DNA of 49,282 nucleotides from UBA93 sp964477205 (GTDB taxonomy: Archaea > Micrarchaeota > Micrarchaeia > Norongarragalinales > Norongarragalinaceae), in assembly GCA_964477205.1 (NCBI GenBank), contig CAYZDE010000002.1, positions 1 through 49,282 on the forward strand, given 5' to 3'. The position numbers were made by a program, and so were the translations under genes. The notes beneath the pieces were generated by a model. It saw nothing but the letters and a program-made list of their open reading frames with translations. It had not been told where the DNA came from and searched no databases. Positions 23,346-31,411 of the stretch are shown piece by piece. Position 1 is the first letter of the stretch, and each line of letters opens with the position of its first letter.

Positions 23346-23987
23346 ATGAATAAGGCATTACTATTAGTATTATTGTTCTCGTTGCTCGCATTGCAAGTGA
23401 ATGCCGTTTACTCGGTCGACGGCAAGCAAGTGCACGGGAATACCACGCTCGCTGCAGCTCCCTCGATAACCGTGGCGAACGAAAAGGGTTACGCGGTCAC
23501 GGAAAACATTCAAGCCGTGGCCATAAGCCCTGACGGCCTCGAAGTCAAAGAGGAAGGCAAACTCATGCTGCCGTACGCAATTGAATCCAACGTCATTAAC
23601 GCGGAAGTAGTAGCCGCCCAGGAAACGCACCGCGTACGCGTTACGCAGGAAGGCGAATTCGTGGTTCTCGAGTCTAACGGCGTTAAAGCGAACACAACGC
23701 AAATGGTGCAGATTCAAGAGCGAACCATGCTCGTCGCCCAACAGCAATTACAATTAATGCCGGACCAAGCGCAAGCAATGGTGCAAGAGAAGCTTCAAGC
23801 ACAAGTCCAGGCAATGGAACTCGTCAAGGACAACGAGGGGCTCGCCTACAAGGCACGCGTGCTCCAGCAAAAACAATTGTTGTGGCTCTTCCAAGTTAAC
23901 GCGGAAGGCGACGCGTTCGTTGACGCGGAAACCGGCGAAGTGCGGAGCCCTCAAGGCCCGTGGTACTCATTCCTGTTCACCGGGTGA
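23346..23987 (+). CDS. Exported protein of unknown function (213 aa)
   Basis: A clear signal peptide (MNKALLLVLLFSLLALQVNA) precedes a beta-rich region and then a Gln/Met-rich helical stretch (MLVAQQQLQLMPDQAQAMVQ) of about 60 residues. The C-terminus (LLWLFQVNAEGDAFVDAETGEV) resembles the end of a PepSY-type propeptide domain. There is no second membrane segment, so the protein may be released. It lies upstream of the orphan phosphohistidine domain but in another frame. I assign no function. Confidence 0.7.
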   Translation: MNKALLLVLLFSLLALQVNAVYSVDGKQVHGNTTLAAAPSITVANEKGYAVTENIQAVAISPDGLEVKEEGKLMLPYAIESNVINAEVVAAQETHRVRVTQEGEFVVLESNGVKANTTQMVQIQERTMLVAQQQLQLMPDQAQAMVQEKLQAQVQAMELVKDNEGLAYKARVLQQKQLLWLFQVNAEGDAFVDAETGEVRSPQGPWYSFLFTG

Positions 23988-24216
23988 CCCTCCTTTCAGT
24001 GATGACGAACCTGACCTAGTCCCGGCAATGAAGAAGGCGAGCGCAATCGTCATGGACATGGGCGGCTTAACCTGCCACGCGGCAATCATTTCGCGGGAGT
24101 TGGGAGTCCCGTGCATCGTGGACACGAATAATGCGACGAAAGTCTTCAAGGACGGCGATTTCGTTGAAGTAGACGCGACGAAGGGAACCGTGAAGAAGGT
24201 TCGAGAAAGAGGGTAA
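23920..24216 (+). CDS. Orphan phosphohistidine (PEP-utilising) swivelling domain
   Basis: The conserved part (about residues 28-98) is the mobile domain of PEP synthase and pyruvate phosphate dikinase. DEPDLVPAMKKASAIV leads to GGLTCHAAIISRELGVPCIV, whose His is the phospho-acceptor, and GDFVEVDATKGTV follows. No ATP-grasp or PEP-binding domain is joined. The only ATG covering the whole domain (23920) overlaps the preceding gene by 68 bases out of frame. An internal ATG (24028) would cut into the homology. Stand-alone domains of this kind exist in archaea, but truncation of a larger gene is also possible. Confidence 0.6.
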   Translation: MTRKPAKCGALKARGTHSCSPGDPPFSDDEPDLVPAMKKASAIVMDMGGLTCHAAIISRELGVPCIVDTNNATKVFKDGDFVEVDATKGTVKKVRERG

Positions 24217-24225
24217 CTAGAAAAG

Positions 24226-24235
24226 CTTTTAAAAA
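24226..24235 (+). promoter_or_regulatory. Promoter A/T box of EF-1A
   Basis: AAAAGCTTTTAAAAACC is a strong BRE/TATA-like element. With a usual distance of about 25 bases, transcription would start near 24258, leaving a leader of roughly 100 bases that ends in the ribosome site AGGAGGT (24341-24347). Confidence 0.55.
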
Positions 24236-24357
24236 CCAAGAGTAGCAATATGTTGGACATAGTTGACAGGATTAACATAACTATTTTTGGTGGAATAAAA
24301 AAGTGAATGCCGCGAAATTAAATTAGTGGCTTCGATGTTTAGGAGGTAAAAAAAACA

Positions 24358-25629
24358 ATGGCAGAAAAACCGCATTTAAACTTGATTTTCGTCGGGCACG
24401 TAGACCACGGCAAGTCCACTCTCGTGGGCCGCGTACTCTACGACACCGGCGCCTTAAGCGAGAACGACTTGCGCAAGCTCAAGGAAGAAGCCGCGAAAGT
24501 AGGGAAAGCGACTTTCGAATTCGCTTTCGCAATGGACACCCTCAAGGAAGAGAGGGAGCGCGGAGTTACCATTGACATCGCGCACAGGGACTTCAACACC
24601 GACAAGTACTACTTCACCATCATCGACGCGCCGGGACACAAGGATTTTGTTAAGAACATGATTACTGGCGCCAGCCAAGCTGATGCGGGCGTACTCGTTT
24701 GCAGCGCCAAGGAAGGCGTTCAAGCGCAGACCATCGAACACGCTTTCCTAATGAAAGTGCTCGGCGTCGGCCAATTCATCGTCGCCATCAACAAGATGGA
24801 CGCGGTGAACTACGACGAAGCCAAGTACAAGGAAACCGTAGCCGCGTTGAGCGCGAAAATCAAGCCCATGGGCTACCCGGTGGACAAAATGCACTTCATA
24901 CCAACGAGTGCGTTCAAAGGCGACAACATCGTCAAGAAGAGCGAGAACACGCCTTGGTACACTGGAAAATGCTTTGTGGACTGCTTGAACGAGTTAACCG
25001 TCCCGAACAAGCCGACGGACAAGCCGCTGCGCTTACCCATCCAAGAAGTCTTCACGATTACCGGCCAGGGCACAGTACCCGTGGGCCGCGTTGAAGCAGG
25101 CATCATGAAGCCCGGCCAAAAAGTCGTCATCATGCCCGAAGGGATAACCGGGGAAGTGAAGAGCATTGAAATGCACCACCAATCCCTAACGCAAGCCGGA
25201 CCAGGCGACAATGTCGGCTTCGCCCTTAAGGGCGTTGACAAGAAGTCGATTAGGCGCGGCTGCGTAGTCGGGGACCCCGTTAACCCGCCGACGGTAGTCG
25301 AAGAGTTCAAAGCGCAAATCGTCGTGTTGAACCACCCCACGGCAATCGGAAAGAACTACACTCCCGTATTCCACTTGCACACAGCACAGCTCGCGTGCGC
25401 AATCACGGAAATCGTGGAGAAGAAGGACCCGAAGACCGGCCAAGTGGTTGAAGGCGAAGGCAAGGACTTTTTGAAGACTGGCGACGTCGCCATCGTCAAG
25501 ATCAAGCCTACCCGCCCGGTGTGCGCGGAGAAGTACAGTGACTACCCCGCACTCGGCAGGTTCGCGATGCGTGACATGGGTCAGACCGTTGCCGCGGGCA
25601 TCATCCTCGAGGTAACGCCCAGGAAATAG
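24358..25629 (+). CDS. tuf: Translation elongation factor 1-alpha (aEF-1A)
   Basis: The 423-residue GTPase delivers aminoacyl-tRNA to the ribosome. GTP-binding motifs are seen in GHVDHGKST, DAPGHKDFVKNM, NKMD and the later SAFKG. The effector region has ERGVTIDIAHRDF, and domains II and III are complete through the end RDMGQTVAAGIILEVTPRK. Its length is typical of archaea. A strong AGGAGGT site lies 10 bases before the ATG. S10 follows 76 bases downstream, the usual archaeal order. Confidence 0.98.
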   Translation: MAEKPHLNLIFVGHVDHGKSTLVGRVLYDTGALSENDLRKLKEEAAKVGKATFEFAFAMDTLKEERERGVTIDIAHRDFNTDKYYFTIIDAPGHKDFVKNMITGASQADAGVLVCSAKEGVQAQTIEHAFLMKVLGVGQFIVAINKMDAVNYDEAKYKETVAALSAKIKPMGYPVDKMHFIPTSAFKGDNIVKKSENTPWYTGKCFVDCLNELTVPNKPTDKPLRLPIQEVFTITGQGTVPVGRVEAGIMKPGQKVVIMPEGITGEVKSIEMHHQSLTQAGPGDNVGFALKGVDKKSIRRGCVVGDPVNPPTVVEEFKAQIVVLNHPTAIGKNYTPVFHLHTAQLACAITEIVEKKDPKTGQVVEGEGKDFLKTGDVAIVKIKPTRPVCAEKYSDYPALGRFAMRDMGQTVAAGIILEVTPRK

Positions 25630-25643
25630 GCTATTCCAAGACG

Positions 25644-25676
25644 GAGGGGTTAATAACTCCTCCCAACCCCTTTTAT
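25644..25676 (+). terminator. Stem-loop after EF-1A
   Basis: AGGGGTT (25645-25651) pairs with AACCCCT (25665-25671) over seven bases with a 13-base loop, followed by TTTATT. It may end or attenuate the EF-1A transcript before S10. Confidence 0.5.
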
Positions 25677-25705
25677 TAAATTTAAAGGAGTTTGGTCCCA
25701 CAACT

Positions 25706-26011
25706 ATGCAAAAAGCGAGAATCAAACTGGAGAGCAAAGACTGCACGACCCTTGACGCGGTATGCAACCAAATCAAGGACATAGCGGGCAGAGCGGGCGT
25801 TCAAATGAAAGGCCCCATCCCCTTGCCGACCAAAAAACTAAAGATTTCAACTCGCCGAACGCCGTGCGGCGACGGCTCGGACACTTACGAGAAATGGGAG
25901 TTGCGCATTCACAAGCGATTAATCGAAGTGCAAGCGGATGACCGCGTGCTACGCGAAATCATGCGCATCAAAATCCCCTCGAATGTGAACGTTGAAATCG
26001 AACTCGGCTGA
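25706..26011 (+). CDS. rps10: Ribosomal protein S10 (uS10)
   Basis: The 101-residue small-subunit protein has the family segments MQKARIKLESKD, the basic loop GPIPLPTKKLKISTRRTPCGDGS and the C-terminal DRVLREIMRIKIPSNVNVEIEL. It is a normal archaeal length. It follows EF-1A as in many archaea and is followed by a hairpin and tRNA-Ile. A ribosome site (AAAGGAG) lies about 20 bases upstream of the ATG. Confidence 0.97.
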   Translation: MQKARIKLESKDCTTLDAVCNQIKDIAGRAGVQMKGPIPLPTKKLKISTRRTPCGDGSDTYEKWELRIHKRLIEVQADDRVLREIMRIKIPSNVNVEIELG

Positions 26012-26030
26012 AAACCGACTCCCAAAATTT

Positions 26031-26056
26031 TGTTTTCACACGCGTTAGTGAAAACA
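26031..26056 (+). terminator. Stem-loop after S10
   Basis: TGTTTTCAC and GTGAAAACA form a perfect nine-pair stem with an eight-base loop. It lies 20 bases after the S10 stop and abuts the tRNA-Ile promoter box (AATAAAAAGCTTTA), so it may separate the two transcripts. Confidence 0.5.
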
Positions 26057-26091
26057 ATAAAAAGCTTTACCGCGCAAAGTATTAGTTCACC

Positions 26092-26166
26092 GGGCTCGTA
26101 GCTTAGTTTGGCTGGAGCGTTCGACTGATAATCGAAAGGTCGGGAGTTCAAATCTCCCCGGGCCCA
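26092..26166 (+). tRNA. tRNA-Ile (anticodon GAT)
   Basis: The acceptor GGGCTCG pairs with CGGGCCC. The anticodon arm is TTCGA-CTGATAA-TCGAA and the T arm GGGAG-TTCAAAT-CTCCC. The discriminator is A. CCA is not encoded. An A/T box lies about 26-35 bases upstream. Confidence 0.95.
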
Positions 26167-26272
26167 CTCTAAAAAAAAAAACTATGTTTACAAGGATAAA
26201 CCTCCTTATGAAAACAGACAATTACGGAAGTGAAGAACAGTAGAGACACAAAAGAATTTCAAGGAACTAGGA

Positions 26273-27538
26273 TTGAACGAGCGCCTACTCCTCACGCTCA
26301 AAGACGAAGGCTACGAGACGCCAACACCAATACAAGAACAAACCATACCCGCGATATTACAAGGGCGGGACGTTATAGGATGCGCTCAAACGGGCACCGG
26401 CAAGACAGCCGCGTTCGCACTCCCAATCATCCAGCTGATTTCAAACAAGAAGCACTCCCGCTCGCGTTGGGGAACAAGATGCCTCATACTCACTCCAACA
26501 CGCGAGCTCGCAGCACAAATCTTGGAAAGCTTCCGCACCTACGGGAGGCACGTGCGCCTCAAGCAAACCGCCGTATTCGGGGGCGTGGGCCAACGGCCCC
26601 AAGTGAACTCGCTCTCCCACGGCGTGGACGTCTTGATAGCTACTCCGGGGCGCCTCTTGGACTTAATGGAGCAAGGTTACGCGCACTTCGATGACTTGGA
26701 GTTGTTCGTGCTGGACGAAGCCGACCGCATGCTCGACATGGGATTCATCCGCGACGTGGAACGAATCATTCGCGCCTTACCAACTAAAAGGCAGTCCTTA
26801 TTCTTTTCAGCCACCATGTCTCAGGGGGTAATGCGCCTCTCGAGAGAAATACTATCCGACCCTGTCGAGGCTTCAGTCGCCCCGAGCGCCACCACGGTGG
26901 AACTCGTAAACCAACACGTTTACTTCGTAGACCGAGAGAACAAGTTCAAGCTGTTAAAGAGCATTCTCCAAGACGATGACGTTGACAAAGCCCTCGTGTT
27001 CGCGCGCACCAAGCGCGGCGCCGACCGCATCGCCAAACAGTTGAACCGCGAGCGCGTGTCCGCGGACGCGATTCACGGTAACAAGAGCCAAGGCGCGCGC
27101 ACTAACGCAATGAACAACTTCCGCTCGGGCAGGTCGCGAGTAATCATCGCAACGGATTTGGCTGCGAGAGGAATCGACGTCGACGGGATAACCCACGTGA
27201 TAAACTACGAGTTGCCGAACGAACCCGAGACATACGTGCACCGCATCGGACGCACCGCGCGCGCGGGCGCCTCCGGTTCCGCCGTGTCGTTCTGCGACTT
27301 GGACGAAACCATTTACTTGCACGACATCGAGAAGCTCACCCGCCAAGGCATATCCGTGGTGGAAGAGCACCCGCTGCACTCGGAGAAAGCACACGCAGCG
27401 AAGCGCGAGCTCGAAGCCGGGCGAACGCCGCATGGAATCAAGCCCCCGCACAAGCGCTCGGGAGGAAACCGCGGCGGCTTCCGCCGCGGGCCGCGCCGCA
27501 CTGCGAAGCCCAAGCACAAGTTGCGCAGGCGCCGCTGA
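26273..27538 (+). CDS. DEAD-box RNA helicase
   Basis: About 421 residues with all helicase motifs: Q motif GYETPTPIQEQ, motif I AQTGTGKT, Ia PTRELAAQ, II DEAD in VLDEADRML, III SAT, then RGIDVDG and HRIGRTARAG. A basic Arg/Gly/Lys tail (ending KPKHKLRRRR) suits RNA contact. It unwinds RNA in ribosome assembly or RNA decay. The TTG at 26273 is the only usable start by rule. However, the in-frame stretch just upstream (FKELG, 26258-26272) also belongs to the Q-motif region, so the true N-terminus is probably a little longer. Confidence 0.92.
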   Translation: MNERLLLTLKDEGYETPTPIQEQTIPAILQGRDVIGCAQTGTGKTAAFALPIIQLISNKKHSRSRWGTRCLILTPTRELAAQILESFRTYGRHVRLKQTAVFGGVGQRPQVNSLSHGVDVLIATPGRLLDLMEQGYAHFDDLELFVLDEADRMLDMGFIRDVERIIRALPTKRQSLFFSATMSQGVMRLSREILSDPVEASVAPSATTVELVNQHVYFVDRENKFKLLKSILQDDDVDKALVFARTKRGADRIAKQLNRERVSADAIHGNKSQGARTNAMNNFRSGRSRVIIATDLAARGIDVDGITHVINYELPNEPETYVHRIGRTARAGASGSAVSFCDLDETIYLHDIEKLTRQGISVVEEHPLHSEKAHAAKRELEAGRTPHGIKPPHKRSGGNRGGFRRGPRRTAKPKHKLRRRR

Positions 27539-27555
27539 AGCGAGAAAAAGTAAAA

Positions 27556-28950
27556 CTAGCGCTCCTTGATTCCAGTGCACTCCTCTTCGAGTAGGTCTTC
27601 TTCGGGAGTGGGAACCAAGCTCGTTTCCCACCAACGCGACTTCTTGAACCAAGCATAGCAAAAGAACACCATCAAGAACGAGCCGAGCGGGTACGACAAT
27701 GCTAGGCCGTAAAAGCCGATTGCTCCCGCCGCGGCAATCGCAACGGACAAGCGCAATACTATCGTAACTAAAGACAACCCTAATGCCTGCAGCATATTAC
27801 CGGAAGCGCGTGCAATGCTGACGAGGGTCATTCGCACTCCACCTAAGCCAAATCCTAGGGAGTCAATGGCCATGTACAAGAAGGCTATTGACACTAAACC
27901 CGCGTCGTTCGGTAGGAACAAGCCGGCAAAGCCGCGGCCGAAGAGTAATAATAAAGCCCCGAAGAAAGAGAGAGCCAAGAACGACAGGATAGCCCCTTCC
28001 CTGGCAACGCGAACCGCACGCTCTTTCTTCCCGGCTCCCAGGCACCGCCCGGCCATTATTCCCGCCGCAACGGATAAGCCCATTCCCGGTAGGAAGAAGA
28101 AAGTGCTTACGCGTTGGGCAACGCCGAACGCCGCGAGAGCCATGGTGCCGAAGCCGGCGGCGAGCGAAGTAATGATGACCGCGTTCAACGAATAAGTCAT
28201 TCGGTCTAAAACCCCGGGAAAGCCGATTATCGTGAGTTCCTTCAACAAAGGCCAATCAAAGGAGAAGTTAGAGTAGTCCACGCGTACGCCGCGCCACCCG
28301 TAGTAGAGAACCGCAAAGCCGGCTACTGCGGAAAGCAACTCGGTCCCTATGGTAACCCAAGCAGCGCCGGCAACGCCCATCGCGGGAATCGGGCCAAAGC
28401 CATTAATGAAAATTGGGTCCAGCACGAAGTTCAATAGCACTGAAGCTAACACTATCAACAGGGGCGTCCGTGTCTCTCCAACGCCGTTGAGCACTGACTG
28501 CTCGGCCATGAAGGCGAAAGAGAACACCATCCCAAAGAAAATAATCGACAAATAACTGGTTGCATCAGGTAGAACGTCAGACCCAACGCCCATCGCCGCC
28601 AGTATCGATGGAGCCAGCAATAACCCTAACAAGACGAATCCCAATCCCACGAGCGTGGAAATCGCCACGGTCTGAGTAGCCACCTCATTAACCCGCTCGT
28701 GCTTGCGCGCACCGTAATACTGCGCCACTAGAATCGAGCCGGCAATGGAGAAGCCGCTCCCGAGCGTCCCGATTAGGAAGGTAACGGGAATGCACGCGGA
28801 AACCGCGGCTATCGCCCCAGCGCCGAGTTGCCCAAGCCAAAAAAGGTCGATGACCTGATAAACCATGTGCAGGAAGAACACGAGCATTACGGGCAAGGCT
28901 AGCTTCAACAACGGAGCGACTATACTACCCTTAGTAAAATCCTTCTTCAT
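27556..28950 (-). CDS. MATE-family multidrug/sodium exporter
   Basis: The 464-residue membrane protein has about 12 hydrophobic segments in two homologous halves. Typical MATE segments are LALPVMLVFFLHMVYQVIDLFWLGQLG at the start and a second half beginning LTIIGFPGVLDRMTYSLNAV. It exports organic cations or drugs in exchange for Na+ or H+. The ATG at 28950 is preferred to a TTG at 28974. It is 37 bases downstream of the HTH-CBS regulator on the same strand, so the regulator may control it. Confidence 0.92.
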   Translation of the reverse strand: MKKDFTKGSIVAPLLKLALPVMLVFFLHMVYQVIDLFWLGQLGAGAIAAVSACIPVTFLIGTLGSGFSIAGSILVAQYYGARKHERVNEVATQTVAISTLVGLGFVLLGLLLAPSILAAMGVGSDVLPDATSYLSIIFFGMVFSFAFMAEQSVLNGVGETRTPLLIVLASVLLNFVLDPIFINGFGPIPAMGVAGAAWVTIGTELLSAVAGFAVLYYGWRGVRVDYSNFSFDWPLLKELTIIGFPGVLDRMTYSLNAVIITSLAAGFGTMALAAFGVAQRVSTFFFLPGMGLSVAAGIMAGRCLGAGKKERAVRVAREGAILSFLALSFFGALLLLFGRGFAGLFLPNDAGLVSIAFLYMAIDSLGFGLGGVRMTLVSIARASGNMLQALGLSLVTIVLRLSVAIAAAGAIGFYGLALSYPLGSFLMVFFCYAWFKKSRWWETSLVPTPEEDLLEEECTGIKER

Positions 28951-28987
28951 TAGAAGAAAAGAAAACAAACCCAAAAAAGAAAAAGGT

Positions 28988-29536
28988 TCACTTCGAGGCG
29001 TCGAGGGCGTCCGCCTTCGTCACGATGCCCTTAACCACACCCTTTGACGATACGAGCACCGCCGAATGCGACTTCAACAACTCAAGCACTGTTTGAAACG
29101 GCGTGCCCGGCGAAACCTGCGGAAAACACTCCCCCATCAACTTCTCGGTAGGCGTTGACTTCAAGTCAACGCCGCTCGCCACTGCATCCAAGAGGATGGA
29201 CTCGGAGACGCTGCCCACGATTACCCCATCGCGCACGACGGGCAATTGGGAGAGAGCGTTCTTCTTCATTAAGCGAGCGGCTTTCACCGCCGCTTGCTCG
29301 GCGCGCATTGCTTTAACTCCGCGATGCATCACGTCCGACGCCTTGAGCGAGCCCTCGTTCTCCAAGCGCGCGAGCGCGTCGAATAAAGCTTTCACTCGGG
29401 AATACGAGGCATCCGCCTTACCCGACTCGAGCTTGGCGACCAAGGATTGGCTTACCCTTGCCTCGCGCGCGAGTTGTGCTTGCGTGAGGCCGAGTTGCCG
29501 CCTTCGCGCCGCGAGTTCACGTGAATCCGGAAGCAT
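28988..29536 (-). CDS. Transcriptional regulator with HTH (XRE) and paired CBS domains
   Basis: The 182-residue protein has an XRE-type HTH (RQLGLTQAQLAREARVSQSLVAKLESG, about residues 13-37). Two CBS motifs follow (VKAARLMKKNALSQLPVVRDGVIVGSVSE and a second near VLELLKSHSAVLVSSKGVVKGIVT). CBS pairs bind adenosine ligands such as AMP, ATP or SAM. The gene lies divergent to metK, whose product makes SAM, and upstream of the MATE exporter. An inverted repeat overlaps its own start codon, which suggests autoregulation. Confidence 0.88.
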   Translation of the reverse strand: MLPDSRELAARRRQLGLTQAQLAREARVSQSLVAKLESGKADASYSRVKALFDALARLENEGSLKASDVMHRGVKAMRAEQAAVKAARLMKKNALSQLPVVRDGVIVGSVSESILLDAVASGVDLKSTPTEKLMGECFPQVSPGTPFQTVLELLKSHSAVLVSSKGVVKGIVTKADALDASK

Positions 29537-29551
29537 ATTCCAATCGGAATA
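29536..29551. promoter_or_regulatory. Inverted repeat over the regulator start codon
   Basis: TATTCC-AATC-GGAATA is a perfect six-base inverted repeat whose left arm begins in the start codon of the HTH-CBS gene. The AT-rich stretch between it and metK probably holds the divergent promoters. It suits an operator for the regulator. Confidence 0.45.
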
Positions 29552-29608
29552 ATATTGTCAGTAGATTATTTATACCTTCGCAACCGCATTAATTGAAAGG
29601 TGATTATT

Positions 29609-30760
29609 GTGCCAGAGAAGAAATTGTTTACTAGCGAGTCCGTTACCGAAGGTCACCCGGATAAAATCTGCGACCAAGTGGCGGACGCCATACTCGACGC
29701 GATGCTCGCGGAGGACCCGGAGTCGCGCGTAGCCATCGAATGCCTAACGACTACCGGCTTGCTCATGATTGCAGGAGAAGTCACTACGAATTGCTATGTT
29801 GACATCCCGACGGTCGCGCGGAACACGCTCAAGGAAATCGGCTACACTAACCCGGAATTCGGCTTGGACGGCGACGACTGCGCGGTGCTAACGAGCATTC
29901 ACGAGCAAAGCCGGAACATCGCGATAGGCGTTGACGAGGCGAAGGGGCACGAGCAAGGCGCCGGCGACCAGGGAATGATGTTCGGTTACGCGTGCAACGA
30001 AACACCGGAATTAATGCCGCTACCCATCTCACTCGCGCACGCGCTCACGAAGCGATTGAGCGAAGCGCGCAAGAGCGGCGAATTGCCTTGGGCCCGGCCG
30101 GACGGCAAAGCGCAAGTGACTATTGAATACGAAGACGAAAAGCCCAAGCGCGCCGAGGCAATCGTGATCGCAGTGCACCACGACCCCGCGATTAAGGGAG
30201 AGGAGTTGCGCGCGCAAGTAATCGAGAAGGTCGTCAAGCCGGTTTGCGGCGAGTGGATGGACGAGTCAACGAAGTTATTCGTTAATGCGACGGGCGTATT
30301 CGCAGTGGGCGGGCCCGAAGCGGACGCGGGAGTAACCGGCAGGAAGATAATCGTGGACACTTACGGGGGAGTCGGCCGGCACGGTGGCGGCGCGTTCAGC
30401 GGCAAGGACCCGAGTAAAGTGGACCGCTCGGCGAGTTACGCTGCGCGTTACATTGCGAAGAACATCGTGGCAGCAGGGCTAGCGGAGAAGTGCGAAGTGC
30501 AGTTGGCTTACAGCATTGGAATTGCAGAGCCGGTGAGCGTTCGCGTTGACTGCTTTGGCACTGGAAAAGTCAGCGAAGAAAAGCTAGTCGAATTAGTGCG
30601 CGCGAACTTTGCATTGAAGCCGGCGGACATTATTCGCGAGCTCGACTTGAAGAGGCCATTGTACAAGGCGACGGCCGCGTACGGGCACTTCGGCAGGGAC
30701 GGTTTCCCGTGGGAAGAAACAAACAAGGTTGAGGCACTGCGCGAGTCCGCAGGGCTCTAA
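29609..30760 (+). CDS. metK: S-adenosylmethionine synthetase, bacterial type
   Basis: About 383 residues of MAT make SAM from ATP and methionine. The motifs are those of the bacterial/eukaryal family: LFTSESVTEGHPDKICDQ, GAGDQGMMFGYA and GGGAFSGKDPSKVDRSASYA. The archaeal MAT family is unrelated in these. The GTG at 29609 is preferred: AGGTGAT lies five bases upstream and the N-terminus then matches relatives. A GTG at 29600 would add three residues. It is divergent to the HTH-CBS regulator. Confidence 0.95.
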   Translation: MPEKKLFTSESVTEGHPDKICDQVADAILDAMLAEDPESRVAIECLTTTGLLMIAGEVTTNCYVDIPTVARNTLKEIGYTNPEFGLDGDDCAVLTSIHEQSRNIAIGVDEAKGHEQGAGDQGMMFGYACNETPELMPLPISLAHALTKRLSEARKSGELPWARPDGKAQVTIEYEDEKPKRAEAIVIAVHHDPAIKGEELRAQVIEKVVKPVCGEWMDESTKLFVNATGVFAVGGPEADAGVTGRKIIVDTYGGVGRHGGGAFSGKDPSKVDRSASYAARYIAKNIVAAGLAEKCEVQLAYSIGIAEPVSVRVDCFGTGKVSEEKLVELVRANFALKPADIIRELDLKRPLYKATAAYGHFGRDGFPWEETNKVEALRESAGL

Positions 30761-30795
30761 CCCCTTTTTATTACACTATTTCTTTTCTCTTTTCA

Positions 30796-31263
30796 ATGGA
30801 CATTACCGCACTCCTCACGGGAATCTTTTACTCGTACGGGTTACTGGGATTAGGATTCATCGCATTCCTAAGCGTCTCGGTTCTCCCGTGGCCGAGTGAG
30901 CCGTTCATCATCATTGCAACTCAAATGTACGACCCGTGGACGGTGTTCCTCGTAGTCGTCGTCGCCTCCTGCTTATCGTCGACTATTGACTATTACATTG
31001 GATTGAAAGGCATTCGCATCTTCTTTGTTAAGCGCGACCCGGCCGGCGAAGAGAAAGCTTACGGTTGGTTCGAAAAGTGGGGGCCATTCGCACTATTATT
31101 CGGCCCTTGGCTCCCGTTCATCGGCGACTTGTTCAACCTGGTTGCGGGAAGCGTGAAAATGGAGTTCACCCGCTTCTTCCCGGTCATGGTCATTGCGCGC
31201 ATTATTAAAACAGCTGTAATCGTGTGGTTCGGAATCGCCTTGAGTGGAATAATCGCGTTGTAA
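30796..31263 (+). CDS. VTT/YqaA-like integral membrane protein
   Basis: The 155-residue protein has about four hydrophobic segments. A conserved middle of the DedA/VTT (SNARE-associated) superfamily is visible: LPWPSEPFIIIA with charged GLKGIRIFFVK, then FGPWLPFIGDLFNLVAG. Shorter members of this type are grouped as YqaA. The superfamily includes lipid scramblases and transporters. It starts 35 bases after metK with an A/T-rich spacer. Confidence 0.8.
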   Translation: MDITALLTGIFYSYGLLGLGFIAFLSVSVLPWPSEPFIIIATQMYDPWTVFLVVVVASCLSSTIDYYIGLKGIRIFFVKRDPAGEEKAYGWFEKWGPFALLFGPWLPFIGDLFNLVAGSVKMEFTRFFPVMVIARIIKTAVIVWFGIALSGIIAL

Positions 31264-31283
31264 CCCCTCCACAATCACACAAG

Positions 31284-31293
31284 CTTTAAAAAG
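31284..31293 (+). promoter_or_regulatory. Promoter A/T box of the nrd operon
   Basis: AAGCTTTAAAAAGG is a TATA-like element. Transcription should start about 25 bases on, near 31315, leaving a leader of about 160 bases that carries the NrdR-box-like sites. Confidence 0.5.
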
Positions 31294-31327
31294 GAAAACC
31301 TCGTTCACTTAATCCCTGAAGCGGAAA

Positions 31328-31343
31328 ACTCAATATATAGTGG
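31328..31343 (+). promoter_or_regulatory. NrdR-box-like site 1 (strong)
   Basis: ACTCAATATATAGTGG matches the bacterial NrdR box consensus (acaCwAtATaTwGtgt) at 14 of 16 positions by my count. It lies upstream of a gene that itself encodes an NrdR domain. Confidence 0.7.
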
Positions 31344-31390
31344 TTCGCGAAGGACAATAGAACAACATGTTGGTGGTTTCAACGGCAAAA

Positions 31391-31406
31391 GCAATAAAGA
31401 TAGTGG
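31391..31406 (+). promoter_or_regulatory. NrdR-box-like site 2 (weaker)
   Basis: GCAATAAAGATAGTGG matches the NrdR box consensus at 11 of 16 positions. Its centre is 63 bp from site 1, about six helical turns. Confidence 0.45.
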
Positions 31407-31411
31407 AACAT

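Noticed and set aside
25186..25782. Minus-strand ORF of 198 codons opposite EF-1A and S10
   Set aside because: It overlaps two certain genes and their promoter and shows no domain.
26954..27661. Minus-strand ORF of 235 codons opposite the DEAD-box helicase
   Set aside because: It spans two real genes, is Ala/Arg/Val-rich as shadows are, and has no recognisable domain.
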